Positions 50,109 to 59,205 of a DNA stretch of 63,362 bases are shown piece after piece. The notes under the pieces were generated by a model that saw nothing but the letters and a program-made list of their open reading frames with translations, had not been told where the DNA came from and ran no database searches. The translations under genes and the position numbers were made by a program. Origin of the DNA: an uncultured Verrucomicrobia subdivision 3 bacterium (GTDB lineage: Bacteria; Verrucomicrobiota; Verrucomicrobiia; Limisphaerales; UBA11358). Where the stretch lies: NCBI GenBank assembly GCA_903842235.1, contig CAIMLG010000278.1:1-63362 (forward strand). The letters are read 5' to 3'. Position 1 is the first letter of the stretch. Every line of letters starts with the position of its first letter.

Positions 50109-51116
50109 ATGAAGCGCGCTGCCATCACGGGTATCACCGGTCAGGACGGAACCTATCTGGCCCAACTCCTCCTCCAGAAAGGTTATGAAGTTCACGGGTT
50201 GCTGCACGCGCCCTTCGACCGGGAGGAGCCCCGCCTGTTGCGCCGGTTCGGGGCCGGGGTGGTGGCAAAAATTCACTGGCACACGGGTTCGCTGGAAGAC
50301 TCATTTTCTCAGTTGCGCTTTCTTAAAGCCGCGCAGCCCGACGAAATCTATCATCTGGCTGGCGTGACCGATTCGCGCCAGAGCTTTGGCATTCCCGAGC
50401 AGACCGTCAACGCCATCACTTTGGGCACGTTGCGCCTCTTGCAGGCTGCCCGCGAATTTTGTCCCTCCGCGCGGATTTTTCTGGCGTCGTCCTGTGAAGT
50501 TTTCGGCGTCCCCACCCAGGTGCCGCAGGATGAAAATACCCTGAAACAGCCAATCACGCCCTACGGTATCGCCAAATTGGCCGCCGATCAGTTTGCGCGG
50601 CTGCATCGGGAAAGCTACGGTCAATTTGTGGCCACCGGTATTCTCTACAATCACGAATCACCCTTGCGCCCGCCCAACTATCTGAGCAGTCGCGTTGCGC
50701 GCTCGGTCGCCGCCATCAAGCAGGGGCGCCTGCGGGAATTGCCGCTCGCCGATCTGAATGCCGAACGCGACTGGAGCGACGCCCGTGATTTTGTGCGTGG
50801 GTTCTGGCTGGCGCTGCAAGCCCCGGCGGCTGGCGATTATGTTTTTGCTTCCGGCCGTAGTCATCGGGTCAGCGATTTGGTGGAATGCGCCTTTCGCGCC
50901 GCCGGGCTGGACTACCGAGACTTTATTAAAGTAACCACGCGCACCAGCGCCGCCCAGCAGGTGACCCTGGGCTTGTGCGGCAATGCCCACAAGGCGGAAT
51001 CCGAACTCCACTGGCAGCGCGAATGGTTTTTTCAAAAAACCATTGCGGACATGGTTTCGGCCGAGTTGGACGACCGGCCGGAAATGGACCGCGCCCACCC
51101 GGCTCCACTGGGTTGA
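50109..51116 (+). CDS. Gmd-like SDR, putative GDP-4-keto-sugar reductase
   Basis: The 335-residue protein begins [20 protein letters not shown] and retains YHLAGVTDSRQSF and ILYNHESPLRPPNYLSSRVA, so it derives from Gmd. The catalytic block is TPYGIAKLAADQ. The conserved RxxTFxxxR-type segment after VHGL is replaced by HAPFDREEPRLLRR. A second dehydratase next to an authentic gmd is unlikely, so a reductase (RMD-like) or a modified dehydratase in the GDP branch is more plausible. Confidence 0.75.
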   Translation: MKRAAITGITGQDGTYLAQLLLQKGYEVHGLLHAPFDREEPRLLRRFGAGVVAKIHWHTGSLEDSFSQLRFLKAAQPDEIYHLAGVTDSRQSFGIPEQTVNAITLGTLRLLQAAREFCPSARIFLASSCEVFGVPTQVPQDENTLKQPITPYGIAKLAADQFARLHRESYGQFVATGILYNHESPLRPPNYLSSRVARSVAAIKQGRLRELPLADLNAERDWSDARDFVRGFWLALQAPAAGDYVFASGRSHRVSDLVECAFRAAGLDYRDFIKVTTRTSAAQQVTLGLCGNAHKAESELHWQREWFFQKTIADMVSAELDDRPEMDRAHPAPLG

Positions 51117-51131
51117 ACCGACGCTGAAGCA

Positions 51132-52274
51132 ATGACGATTCTCGCCGTCATCCCTGCCCGCCCGCGTTGTGGCGTGAGCGACTATGCCCGCCACCTTTAC
51201 TCGGGAACGCAATTTGAAACCGCCGGTTTCCGGCTGAAGAAAATTTCGCCCGGATTTTGGAACTGCCTTAAAATTCCTTTTGCCCGCGCCAGCCTCGTTC
51301 ACTTGCAACACGAGTATTCGCTTTACGGATTTGCGGGTTGCTGGGGTTTTCTGCTATTGTGCTACCTGTTGATATTGCGCCTGGTAGGCGGCCGGCTGGT
51401 TGTTACGCTCCACACCATCTATAACTGGAACCAGGCTGGGCCGATATTTGCGCATCGCACCAAGTCCCGCCTGCTGATTCAGGCGCTGAGCCTCTATGGC
51501 AAAATGTATCACCGGCTCATTGTCTTGGCCGCCAGCCGGGTGGTGTTTTTAAGCGAGGGGTCGCGGGCCGCATTTATTCAATACGAACCCTGGGCTGATT
51601 CGCAAAAACTCACGGTTATTCCGATTGGTGTTTATGATCTTCCTTTTCGTGCCCGCAACCCCGCCGGTTTGGAGGCGCGCTATGGCATTACCCCGGACGA
51701 ATATGTTTTCACTTTGTTCGGCTTCGCCCTCCCCAACAAAGGCTATCATCTGGCCATAGAAGCGTTGAAAACCCTTTCCGCCGCGCAGCCCGGATTGAAA
51801 CTGCTCATCGTGAGCGGCGAACCCGGCGAGGGCGGCGCGCAATATCTGACGTCGCTGAAAGATTTGGTGAAACGTCTGGCGCTGGAAAAGGCGGTGGTGT
51901 TTACCGGGTTCATTCCATTCGACGACCCGTTGCTGGACGAGGCGTTGCTGCGCACCCAGTGTTTTCTTTACCCCTATCTCAAGGAATCCGCCACCTCCGG
52001 ATCGCTGGCGACGACGCTTTCGGCCCGCAAAATTTACCTCACGAGCGATCTGGAAATGTTCCGCGGTTTCACGCCTGGCATCAAGTTCCGGGCTGGTGAT
52101 GTCGGCGATCTCGCGGCCAAGATGCTGCAAGTTCATCAGATGAATTCCAACACCCAAGCCTCCGCGCAGGAACAGTTGCAAATTTATCTGGTCGGCAACA
52201 ACGCGGCAGCCATGAGAAAGCGTCACATGGTTTGTTTTATGCAGCTGCTTGAACAACCACCTAGGCAGAATTGA
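51132..52274 (+). CDS. Glycosyltransferase family 4-like
   Basis: The 380-residue protein starts MTILAVIPARPRCGVSDYAR, the 'GisdY' opening of GT4 enzymes, and has HLQHEYSLYGF, then YVFTLFGFALPNKGYHLAIE and LLIVSGEPGEGG in the donor-binding GT-B half. The usual EX7E motif is weak: the matching region reads LYPYLKESATSGSLATTLSA. It is a paralogue of the minus-strand gene at 52914-54098. Donor and acceptor are unknown; it likely transfers one of the deoxysugars made upstream. Confidence 0.82.
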   Translation: MTILAVIPARPRCGVSDYARHLYSGTQFETAGFRLKKISPGFWNCLKIPFARASLVHLQHEYSLYGFAGCWGFLLLCYLLILRLVGGRLVVTLHTIYNWNQAGPIFAHRTKSRLLIQALSLYGKMYHRLIVLAASRVVFLSEGSRAAFIQYEPWADSQKLTVIPIGVYDLPFRARNPAGLEARYGITPDEYVFTLFGFALPNKGYHLAIEALKTLSAAQPGLKLLIVSGEPGEGGAQYLTSLKDLVKRLALEKAVVFTGFIPFDDPLLDEALLRTQCFLYPYLKESATSGSLATTLSARKIYLTSDLEMFRGFTPGIKFRAGDVGDLAAKMLQVHQMNSNTQASAQEQLQIYLVGNNAAAMRKRHMVCFMQLLEQPPRQN

Positions 52275-52374
52275 CACTATCACAAGGCCTTTTGAGGCTT
52301 GCCAGCTTCCCGAGTCAGGTTAAAATCCGCAAAATAAAACCATCATCGGTGAAGTATCCGGAAATAAATGTGCT

Positions 52375-52917
52375 ATGAGTGAACCTATCAAACTCAACCT
52401 CGGCTGCGGAAATGATTACCGATCTGGCTGGATTAATTGCGACACGTCCTCAACTCACAATATCAAGGCGGACAAGTATTTCGACCTTGAAATATTTCCC
52501 TGGCCGTTTCCCGATAACCATGCTGATGAAATCCTCTTGGAGCAGGTCATGGAGCATCTGCCCAATACGCTTGCCACGATCAATGAACTGTGGCGCATCT
52601 TGAAGCCGGGGGGAATTGTGCGCATCAATGTTCCCTACGCAAAATCGGACTGCGCCTACCAGGACCCCACGCATCGTAAATTTTTTACCGAGAAAACGAT
52701 GGACTACTTTACCGAGGCCTCGCCTTGGAATTTTTATTCACCAAAGCGATTCAAATTGCTCCGCGCCGAGTTGACGGCCATGAATACTACGCCGCTCCTA
52801 AAACTGCGGAATCTGGTGCCGTTCAGGAAGTATCTGACGGGATTCTTCTGGAACATGTATGACGGCGTGAGCTTTGAGTTGCAAAAAATTGCCCTTGCCG
52901 CGCCGGTGAACCGCTAA
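52375..52917 (+). CDS. SAM-dependent methyltransferase (methyltransferase 11-like)
   Basis: The 180-residue protein starts MSEPIKLNLGCGNDYRSGWI, the SAM-binding motif, and has LEQVMEHLPNTLATINELWR, ILKPGGIVRINVPYAKSDCA and a PTHRKFFTEKTMDYF segment common in short polysaccharide-cluster methyltransferases. The target, probably a sugar hydroxyl, is unknown. It is convergent with the GT4 gene at 52914, with 4 overlapping bases. Confidence 0.83.
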   Translation: MSEPIKLNLGCGNDYRSGWINCDTSSTHNIKADKYFDLEIFPWPFPDNHADEILLEQVMEHLPNTLATINELWRILKPGGIVRINVPYAKSDCAYQDPTHRKFFTEKTMDYFTEASPWNFYSPKRFKLLRAELTAMNTTPLLKLRNLVPFRKYLTGFFWNMYDGVSFELQKIALAAPVNR

Positions 52918-54098
52918 CCAGCCTTGTTCGCCAACTCTTGATATATATCAAGGTGGGCTGAGAAGATGTTTTGCATGTCGAACTTCTTCGCATTGTGCCG
53001 GGTGATTTCTGCCGCCTGCGTTACGAGCGCGGGGTTGGTCAGCAACTCGGTCATCCGGCTCGCTAACGCGGCGGCGTCCCGTTCCTTAAAACTCAGCAAC
53101 CCTTCATACTCCTGAAAACAACGGATGTCCGAAACCAGCACCGGCTTCCCGGTGGCCAGCGTGGTTGAAATCGCGCCCGAGGGAAAATTGCGGTCCAGAT
53201 AGGGAAAGACGAAACAAAAGGTGGCCGCGAAAATTTCCTCCAGTAGCGGGTCGTCATTGGCCAGATAGCCGGTGAAGTGGATATGCGACTCAAGTTTGCG
53301 TTCTGCCGCCAGGCGCTTGAGCCAGCCAATGTAGGTGCCGCCTTGGCCTCCGCCGGGAAAGCTGCCCTTGCCAGTTTCCCCGCTGACGATGATCAGTTTG
53401 ACATCCGTCCGGCTCTGGTGGTGGACAAGCTGATCCAGCGCCTCAATGGCATATTCATAACCTTTGACCGGAAAGGCAAAGCCAAAGAGGACGAAAATTT
53501 TCTCGTTGCCCGCCAGCCCAAATTTTGTTTTCAGTAGCCCGTGCCGCTCCCGGCGGACCCGAGCGGCATAGTTGCCCAGATGGGTATAGCGGACCTTGCG
53601 AGCCATCGTGCGGGGTGAAACCACGCGCGCAATATTCTCCCTGCCCATTTTGCTTAAAATCAGAATGATCCCGGAACAAGCACAGACCAACCGGAGATGC
53701 AGCCGCAGGTAGACTCGGCCCAACGGGAACAGCCATTTAAACTTTGCAAAATGCGGCAGCGCGCCGCCCAAGTCATCCACATTATAGGTTGAATGGATGG
53801 TGGTCACAATTCTAAAGCCCATCAGTTTCGACCAGAGCCAGAGATAGGGATAGTAAAACAGCGCCGACCCCCCGACCAGCCGGTCAAACATAAAAAATTC
53901 GTGCTGAATATGCACCACGTCCGCCTTTTGAAACGGCGCCGCCAGCATGTTTCCGGGGGTGATATCCGTGATCTGAACCTCCAACTTCGTGAGTTTCTGA
54001 AATTCCGGCCGGAATAACTGACGCGTGTATTCGGCGATTCCGTCCCGCTCCTTGCGTGTGGACGAAAGCACCCAAATCTTGAGGGGTTTGTCTTTCAT
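52914..54098 (-). CDS. Glycosyltransferase family 4-like
   Basis: From the ATG at 54098 the product has 394 residues starting MKDKPLKIWVLSSTRKERDG and continuing IAEYTRQLF. It carries HIQHEFFMFDRL and FVLFGFAFPVKGYEYAIEAL, then LIIVSGETGKGSFPGGGQGG and FPYLDRNFPSGAISTTLATGKPVL. The layout equals that of the 51132 product. The frame upstream to 54263 adds 55 residues without similarity. The 314-bp gap to the divergent GT2 gene (54099-54412) contains no gene; TTGACG and TATATT occur there but only 14 bp apart. Confidence 0.82.
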   Translation of the reverse strand: MKDKPLKIWVLSSTRKERDGIAEYTRQLFRPEFQKLTKLEVQITDITPGNMLAAPFQKADVVHIQHEFFMFDRLVGGSALFYYPYLWLWSKLMGFRIVTTIHSTYNVDDLGGALPHFAKFKWLFPLGRVYLRLHLRLVCACSGIILILSKMGRENIARVVSPRTMARKVRYTHLGNYAARVRRERHGLLKTKFGLAGNEKIFVLFGFAFPVKGYEYAIEALDQLVHHQSRTDVKLIIVSGETGKGSFPGGGQGGTYIGWLKRLAAERKLESHIHFTGYLANDDPLLEEIFAATFCFVFPYLDRNFPSGAISTTLATGKPVLVSDIRCFQEYEGLLSFKERDAAALASRMTELLTNPALVTQAAEITRHNAKKFDMQNIFSAHLDIYQELANKAG

Positions 54099-54412
54099 GA
54101 TTGGCCCATGGGCTGCACTTGCCGCCCCGCTATGGCCACGGGATGCAAATGCCGCGACATTGTAGCTGTGGCTTGAAAATTCGCCAACCAAATGCGTCCT
54201 CCTGCTGCAAGATGAGCCGCCCCCCTGAGACCTAAAGTATTTTAGATTTCGGGATTCGGACAAGCGTCATTGACGTCCCGAAAAATCCCTATATTTTTCT
54301 AAATTTATGTCGCCATTTACCTGGGGAAGGAACAGCCGGGGGCAGAGCGCTCCCGTTCAGAAAGCGGTCAACCCTGCGGCGGGTCGTTCAGTCATGGTAT
54401 CCAAAGCAGCTT

Positions 54413-55462
54413 ATGAGTAAATCCGGGCCGATGCCGATGGTCACCGTTGTCCTCGTTTGTCACAATGATGGCAAGTGGCTGCCGCGTTGTTTGGAATCGT
54501 TGCGCACCCAAACAGTCTTTGATCGCATGGAATTGATCATTGCCGACAATGCTTCGCACGATGGCACGGACGTATTGGCGCGCCGCCTCATTGCCGACTG
54601 GCCCAATGCCCGCCTGCTGTCGACGGGCGGCGACAACGGGTACGATGTGGCTTGCAACCTTGGCGCCGAGGCAGCGCACGGCCAATACCTTTATTTCCCG
54701 AATCCAGATACGTGGCTGGAGCCGGACTGTTTGGAGCAGCTTTATGCGACCGCCGAACGAGAAAAGGCCGGGTGTGTCGGCGGACTGATCCTGGAATATG
54801 AAGATAACACCGTGCAAGCGCGGGGGTGCATTGGGTTTGACTTTTGCGGCAATGGGATTGAGCCACCCCGAAGCCGGCTTCCAGATCGGCTACTTTACGT
54901 TCAAGGGTTCTTTTTCATCCGCAAAGACCTGTATGCCCGGCTGGGCCGGTTTGATGAGAAATTCTTCATGTATGGCGAGGAGCCGGACCTTTCCTGGCGG
55001 GTCTGGATTGCGGGTGAAAAAATCGCCCCTGCCCTTGCTGCCCGGGTGCATCATCGCGGGTCAGCCTCCGTCAATCCAGCGGGCGGTGGCAAAATCATAG
55101 AAAACCGGACCAGCCCCGACCGGCGGTTTCTGTCCAACCGGAACAGTCTGTTATTTATCGCCAAGAACTGCCAGCATTTGCTGCTGCTCATGCTGCTGCC
55201 TTGCGCCGCGCTCATTGTGCTGGAGGGGTGCTCTGTCCTGCTGATGACCAAGAATGCGGCGATCGCCAAAAGAGTAAGCGTGGACGTGTTTGCCGATTTT
55301 TGGCGTTTGCGCCATCATGTTTTCCAAGAACGAAAACGCATCCGCTCGTTCCGCCGCCGGGGCGATTTCTGGATGCTGCGATTTTTCCGGTTGGGGTTTG
55401 GTCGGAGCTATGAGATCAAGGCTATTTTCAAGCTGGGCTTTCCCAAGTTCAACCGTCGTTGA
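54413..55462 (+). CDS. Glycosyltransferase family 2 (rhamnosyltransferase-like)
   Basis: The 349-residue protein has a GT-A fold: VTVVLVCHNDGKWLPRCLES, LIIADNASHDGTDVLARRLI, FPNPDTWLEP (metal-binding DxD position) and GLILEYEDNTVQARGCIG, then FFIRKDLYARLGRFDEKFFM and EEPDLSWRVWIAGEKI. A hydrophobic helix near 255-280 (LLLLMLLPCAALIVLEGCSV) suggests membrane contact. The sugar donor is unknown. Confidence 0.86.
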   Translation: MSKSGPMPMVTVVLVCHNDGKWLPRCLESLRTQTVFDRMELIIADNASHDGTDVLARRLIADWPNARLLSTGGDNGYDVACNLGAEAAHGQYLYFPNPDTWLEPDCLEQLYATAEREKAGCVGGLILEYEDNTVQARGCIGFDFCGNGIEPPRSRLPDRLLYVQGFFFIRKDLYARLGRFDEKFFMYGEEPDLSWRVWIAGEKIAPALAARVHHRGSASVNPAGGGKIIENRTSPDRRFLSNRNSLLFIAKNCQHLLLLMLLPCAALIVLEGCSVLLMTKNAAIAKRVSVDVFADFWRLRHHVFQERKRIRSFRRRGDFWMLRFFRLGFGRSYEIKAIFKLGFPKFNRR

Positions 55463-55610
55463 TTCGCCGGTGCGTAATCGCGCGAATCATGAATGGCCCG
55501 CTTCACAAGTTTGGGGCCGCGCCAGTGGCCCAAGACCTTCACCGAGGGGTTGTTTTTTCGTGCCGCCGGCGGGCGTTTGGGCCGGCCCACTGGCGAATCT
55601 GGCGTCCGGT

Positions 55611-56528
55611 TTATGAGGTTTTGGCCGGCGGGTAGCCGGGGTGCCGGCCGGTGTGGCCGCGCAAGCCGTCCCAAATGCCTTGAAACACGGCGTGAAGCTT
55701 TTGTTTGCGTCCGTGTTCCAGGAGGATGATCCGTCCCAGCTCCAGCACCATCCCCCGGGCATCGCGCAAAGCCCACCGCGGAAAGGTGGTCAGGTAACGG
55801 CGATACAGCACCAGCCGGTTTCGCATGATGTAGTAATAGCGCCAGGCGGTGTGAATCCGGAACGACAGCGCATAGCCCAGCAGGTTCCGGGTTTGTTGGG
55901 TGCCCAGTTCATGTTCCAGCACCACCAAAGTTGCGCTTAAAACTTTGAACCCGTTTAGCTGCATGCGCAGACAATGTTCTGCGTCCACATAATCAATGAA
56001 CAGCGCATCATCATAAAATCCGGCCGTTTCAAACACTTTGGCCTTGATCAAGCTGCCCGAGGTGATTGCCGCCATCACATAGGAAAATGCGGCGGCTGCC
56101 GGGGGCGGCGGTTTTGCCGGACGGGCCGTTCCCATGGACCATTTTCCCGGGGCGATCATCCCCACGCTCTCCCGTGCCGGGCAGGCGTGGTAAGCGAGGA
56201 ACAGTTGCTCGAAAAAACCTTTTGGAATAGCGCTATCCTGATCGAAGGTGGTTACCCATTCGCAGCCCGACTGGAGCGCGGCGCGAATTCCGAGGTTCAG
56301 CGCCGTGGCGATGCCCAGGTTGGACCCGTTGCGGATCAGGCGAACCCCGGCCAGTTCGCCGGCGGCTTCAACCCGTTTTGCGTCCGCGCCCTCCGAACCA
56401 TTGTCCACCACGACGACCGTCGGAACTTGGGCCAAAATCCGGCGCAGGTGTTCCAGCAATCCCCTATCCGGCTGGTAGGTGACCACCACTGCCGAAATCA
56501 AGGGCAGCTTGTGAGGAAGCACGGGCAT
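55611..56528 (-). CDS. Glycosyltransferase family 2 (rhamnosyltransferase-like)
   Basis: The 305-residue protein has ISAVVVTYQPDRGLLEHLRR, VVVVDNGSEGADAKRVEAAG, NLGIATALNLGIRAAL, WVTTFDQDSAIPKGFFEQLF (acidic donor site) and FYDDALFIDYVDAEHCLRM. The DQDS block and the C-terminal amphipathic region are typical of WbbL/RfbF-type rhamnosyl transferases. It is on the minus strand between two plus-strand genes. The 285-bp region after it (56529-56813) shows no gene. Confidence 0.86.
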   Translation of the reverse strand: MPVLPHKLPLISAVVVTYQPDRGLLEHLRRILAQVPTVVVVDNGSEGADAKRVEAAGELAGVRLIRNGSNLGIATALNLGIRAALQSGCEWVTTFDQDSAIPKGFFEQLFLAYHACPARESVGMIAPGKWSMGTARPAKPPPPAAAAFSYVMAAITSGSLIKAKVFETAGFYDDALFIDYVDAEHCLRMQLNGFKVLSATLVVLEHELGTQQTRNLLGYALSFRIHTAWRYYYIMRNRLVLYRRYLTTFPRWALRDARGMVLELGRIILLEHGRKQKLHAVFQGIWDGLRGHTGRHPGYPPAKTS

Positions 56529-56813
56529 TGTTAATCAAGGCAGCGGAAAAAACAATTTTGCATCAGTCACGGCAAATAATGTTCCGGCAAAGGGCCGCCA
56601 AGTCGAGCGCCAAATTCCCGGTCCGCCCCGTCAGACAATCGAAATTCCGCTGGTGAAAAGCCGCTCGCTTTGCTGGGGTCCAAAAAATAAATAATCCTTG
56701 AATTTGGCGGCAAAACCAACATGCTCTTGGCCCGTTGAACCCGGTTTGGCGGCAACTGCGCTTGGCTTGAGTTTCGGGGCTGGGGCATTAATCCGTAAAA
56801 ATCCATTGACCAG

Positions 56814-57713
56814 ATGAACATCTTTAAGATTACCAACAAAAGAATCAACTTCCGCAAGGCTTTGCGGGCGCGCGGGGTGTTTGGCGTGATGGTGGCCGCG
56901 GTGCGTTTTATCTTCCTGGCGAAGGCCGCCACGGTGCCGGTTTGCCGGGATTTGGTTGCCGGTCGCAGCGGTTTGGAAATCGGCGGGCCCAGCTTTGGTT
57001 TCGGGCCAAAGGGTTTTCTTCCGCTTTATCCGGCGGTGGCTCGTCTGGACAACTGCAATTTTGGTTTTAAAACCGTCTGGGAAGGCTCCCTCTCCGCGGG
57101 CATGAACTTTCAATTTGCCCCGGACAAGCCCAAGGGTCGCCAATATGTGGCGGAAGCGACTGATTTAAATGAGATTCCGGATAAATCCTATGATTTTGTT
57201 ATTTCCTGCCATGCCCTCGAACATACCGCCAACCCGCTGCGCGCCCTCAAAGAATGGGTCCGGGTGCTCAAAGACGGCGGGGGGGCCGTGCTGGTTTTGC
57301 CCCACAAGGAGGAAAGTTTTGATCACCGCCGGCCGGTAACGACTTTGCCGCACCTGATTAAAGATCTGCAAAACAACACCAGGGAAGACGATCCGACGCA
57401 CCTCCCCGAAGTCCTGGCGCTGACTGATTTGGACCGCGACTGGGGCTTGCTGGATCCCAATGACTTTAAACAGCGTTGCGAAAAAAACTTTGAAAACCGC
57501 TGCGTGCATCAGCACGTCTTTGTGACCTCCCTGGTCGTTCAAATGTTTGATTATGTGGGCATGCAGGTTCTGTCGGTGGAATCCATCCGCCCTTTCCATA
57601 TCATTGTCAGCGCCCGAAAACTTCCCCCGGGTGAAATCCTCAAAAACGAACCTTACCTTAATGCCCAAGCGGTTTGGAGGGGGAAAAGTCCCTTCAAACT
57701 TGATCGGGCATGA
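56814..57713 (+). CDS. SAM-dependent methyltransferase
   Basis: The 299-residue protein has LVAGRSGLEIGGPSFGFGPK (SAM-site variant of the EIGGP type), PDKSYDFVISCHALEHTANP, LRALKEWVRVLKDGGGAVLV and PHKEESFDHRRPVTTLPHLI. The EIGGP and 'DHRRPVT' blocks recur in glycan-cluster methyltransferases of unknown target. It starts with a basic, amphipathic N-terminus that could contact membranes. It is convergent with the next methyltransferase gene. Confidence 0.8.
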   Translation: MNIFKITNKRINFRKALRARGVFGVMVAAVRFIFLAKAATVPVCRDLVAGRSGLEIGGPSFGFGPKGFLPLYPAVARLDNCNFGFKTVWEGSLSAGMNFQFAPDKPKGRQYVAEATDLNEIPDKSYDFVISCHALEHTANPLRALKEWVRVLKDGGGAVLVLPHKEESFDHRRPVTTLPHLIKDLQNNTREDDPTHLPEVLALTDLDRDWGLLDPNDFKQRCEKNFENRCVHQHVFVTSLVVQMFDYVGMQVLSVESIRPFHIIVSARKLPPGEILKNEPYLNAQAVWRGKSPFKLDRA

Positions 57714-57764
57714 ATTAAAGGTCTGGTCGCGCAGTTGATCCGTTGGCACGTTTGCCTGCGGTGT

Positions 57765-58760
57765 TTATTTATGGCAGATGAGCACAGCCTCTTCACCGCA
57801 GTTCAACCCTTTGCGCAAAAGTAAAGCTTCACGATATTGAATAATGCAGCAGCGAAGCGCGCGCAGCATGTTTATTTCATAGGCCGCCCGCGAATGGGTC
57901 CTTTGTTCCCTGGCTTGGCGGATTCCAAAGCTGGCCCCAATGACAGCATCGGCATTGGCGGCGGAACTTTTCATTTCGACCTTTTTAAAGAAGGCTTGGC
58001 GGGCGCAATTGCCTAAAGAATTGAGTGAAAAAATTTGCAGGTGGCGTGGTGGCTCCAACCCCCTCCAGCAATCTTGAAACAAAGAATGCCCCACACTTTG
58101 AATGTTGGGAGTCGTTACAACTAAACGCCCTCCGGGCTTCAAAACACGCTTTGCCTCGGACAGCAGTGCGACTGGTTCAGGCACATGCTCGATGACATGG
58201 TGCATTGTTATGGCATCAAAAGAATTGTCTTGAAAATGGGCCCCAATTAGATCGCTGTGCAATAATTCAAATCCATATTTGGCTTTCGCATTGGCAATCG
58301 CAGCGCCACCAAAGTCCACCCCGGTGACAGACCAGCCTAACTGATGCATCCGATGTAAAAATTCCCCGCTCCCACAACCCACATCAAGCACCTGACCTGT
58401 CGGCAAATCTTCCAAAAACATGTGCAGAATCTGTCGTCTAGCCTGGGTCAGCCCCAAGACACTCGATGGCATCAGCTTGGCGAATTCATAGCAACTAAGT
58501 AGAAACGACCTTGCTTTAGCCTGAAATCCTAAATGGGAATGGTTTTCGGCGTGAGTGTAATAATTCTTATATAAATATTGTAGGTCAGATTCAATTGTCA
58601 CTGGATCCAGCCAGCACAATCCGCACTCGGGGTTGGCGCATTGTTTCAAATTCCATTTCCCGGGGGCATTAAATAAATAATCCTCCAAATCTTTGTATAA
58701 CAAACTGCCCGGCTTGCTACAAATCGGGCAGTGCGGGCGGGACGCAGTTCGGATTTCCAT
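57765..58760 (-). CDS. SAM-dependent methyltransferase with N-terminal zinc ribbon
   Basis: From the ATG at 58760 the product has 331 residues. A zinc ribbon (CPICSKPGSLLYKDLEDYLF and CANPECGLCWLDP) precedes the SAM domain, with VLDVGCGSGEFLHRMHQLGW, VTGVDFGGAAIANAKAKYGF and ITMHHVIEHVPEPVALLSEA. This arrangement is common in O-antigen and exopolysaccharide clusters. The 445 bp up to the S53 gene (58761-59205) hold no gene, a poly-A run at 58868-58877 and a -10-like TATAAT at 59157. Confidence 0.85.
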   Translation of the reverse strand: MEIRTASRPHCPICSKPGSLLYKDLEDYLFNAPGKWNLKQCANPECGLCWLDPVTIESDLQYLYKNYYTHAENHSHLGFQAKARSFLLSCYEFAKLMPSSVLGLTQARRQILHMFLEDLPTGQVLDVGCGSGEFLHRMHQLGWSVTGVDFGGAAIANAKAKYGFELLHSDLIGAHFQDNSFDAITMHHVIEHVPEPVALLSEAKRVLKPGGRLVVTTPNIQSVGHSLFQDCWRGLEPPRHLQIFSLNSLGNCARQAFFKKVEMKSSAANADAVIGASFGIRQAREQRTHSRAAYEINMLRALRCCIIQYREALLLRKGLNCGEEAVLICHK

Positions 58761-59156
58761 TGTTAGAAAATTGCTATGTTTTACCACTTGTTTGCAAGGC
58801 AATTGTTAATCGAAGGCTCGGAATACCTGTGTGCGGCGCTCTGTTTCCACCGAGGAAATACTAACTTTTAAAAAAAAACATTGCGCCCACAGGCCGCCGT
58901 TACAGCCGAGAAGCTGCCAGTCTGCGAATTGATTGGTTTGCCATTACCGCGCGCACCGGGCTGGGCACGGTGGCACCAAACCTTTAATCCCCGCCTTGAA
59001 ACCGCGATCAATCGATTGCTTCCGAGTCTTTCCTTCGCGTCGGCGGCTGGCCGGTCTGGCGGCTGCGTCGAGCAGGCGTGGCCGCGCCCATTGGGGCGTC
59101 GACGGCAACCGGGCGGATTAAGGCAGATTAACAAAACAAATGAGCTGTGCTTGTAG

Positions 59157-59162
59157 TATAAT
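59157..59162 (+). promoter_or_regulatory. Candidate -10 element of the S53 peptidase gene
   Basis: TATAAT lies 43 bp before the ATG at 59206. No good -35 is present at the expected distance, so the promoter is weak or needs an activator. Confidence 0.3.
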
Positions 59163-59205
59163 TCCGGCTTTGCAAGTGCGCGGGAAGCTGTCAGGCTCAA
59201 AATCT

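Noticed and set aside
54260..54300. Promoter TTGACG...TATATT before the GT2 gene
   Set aside because: The spacing is only 14 bp, too short for a sigma70 promoter.
56567..56932. Minus-strand 121-codon frame overlapping the 56814 methyltransferase start
   Set aside because: It overlaps a clear methyltransferase gene and shows no family features.
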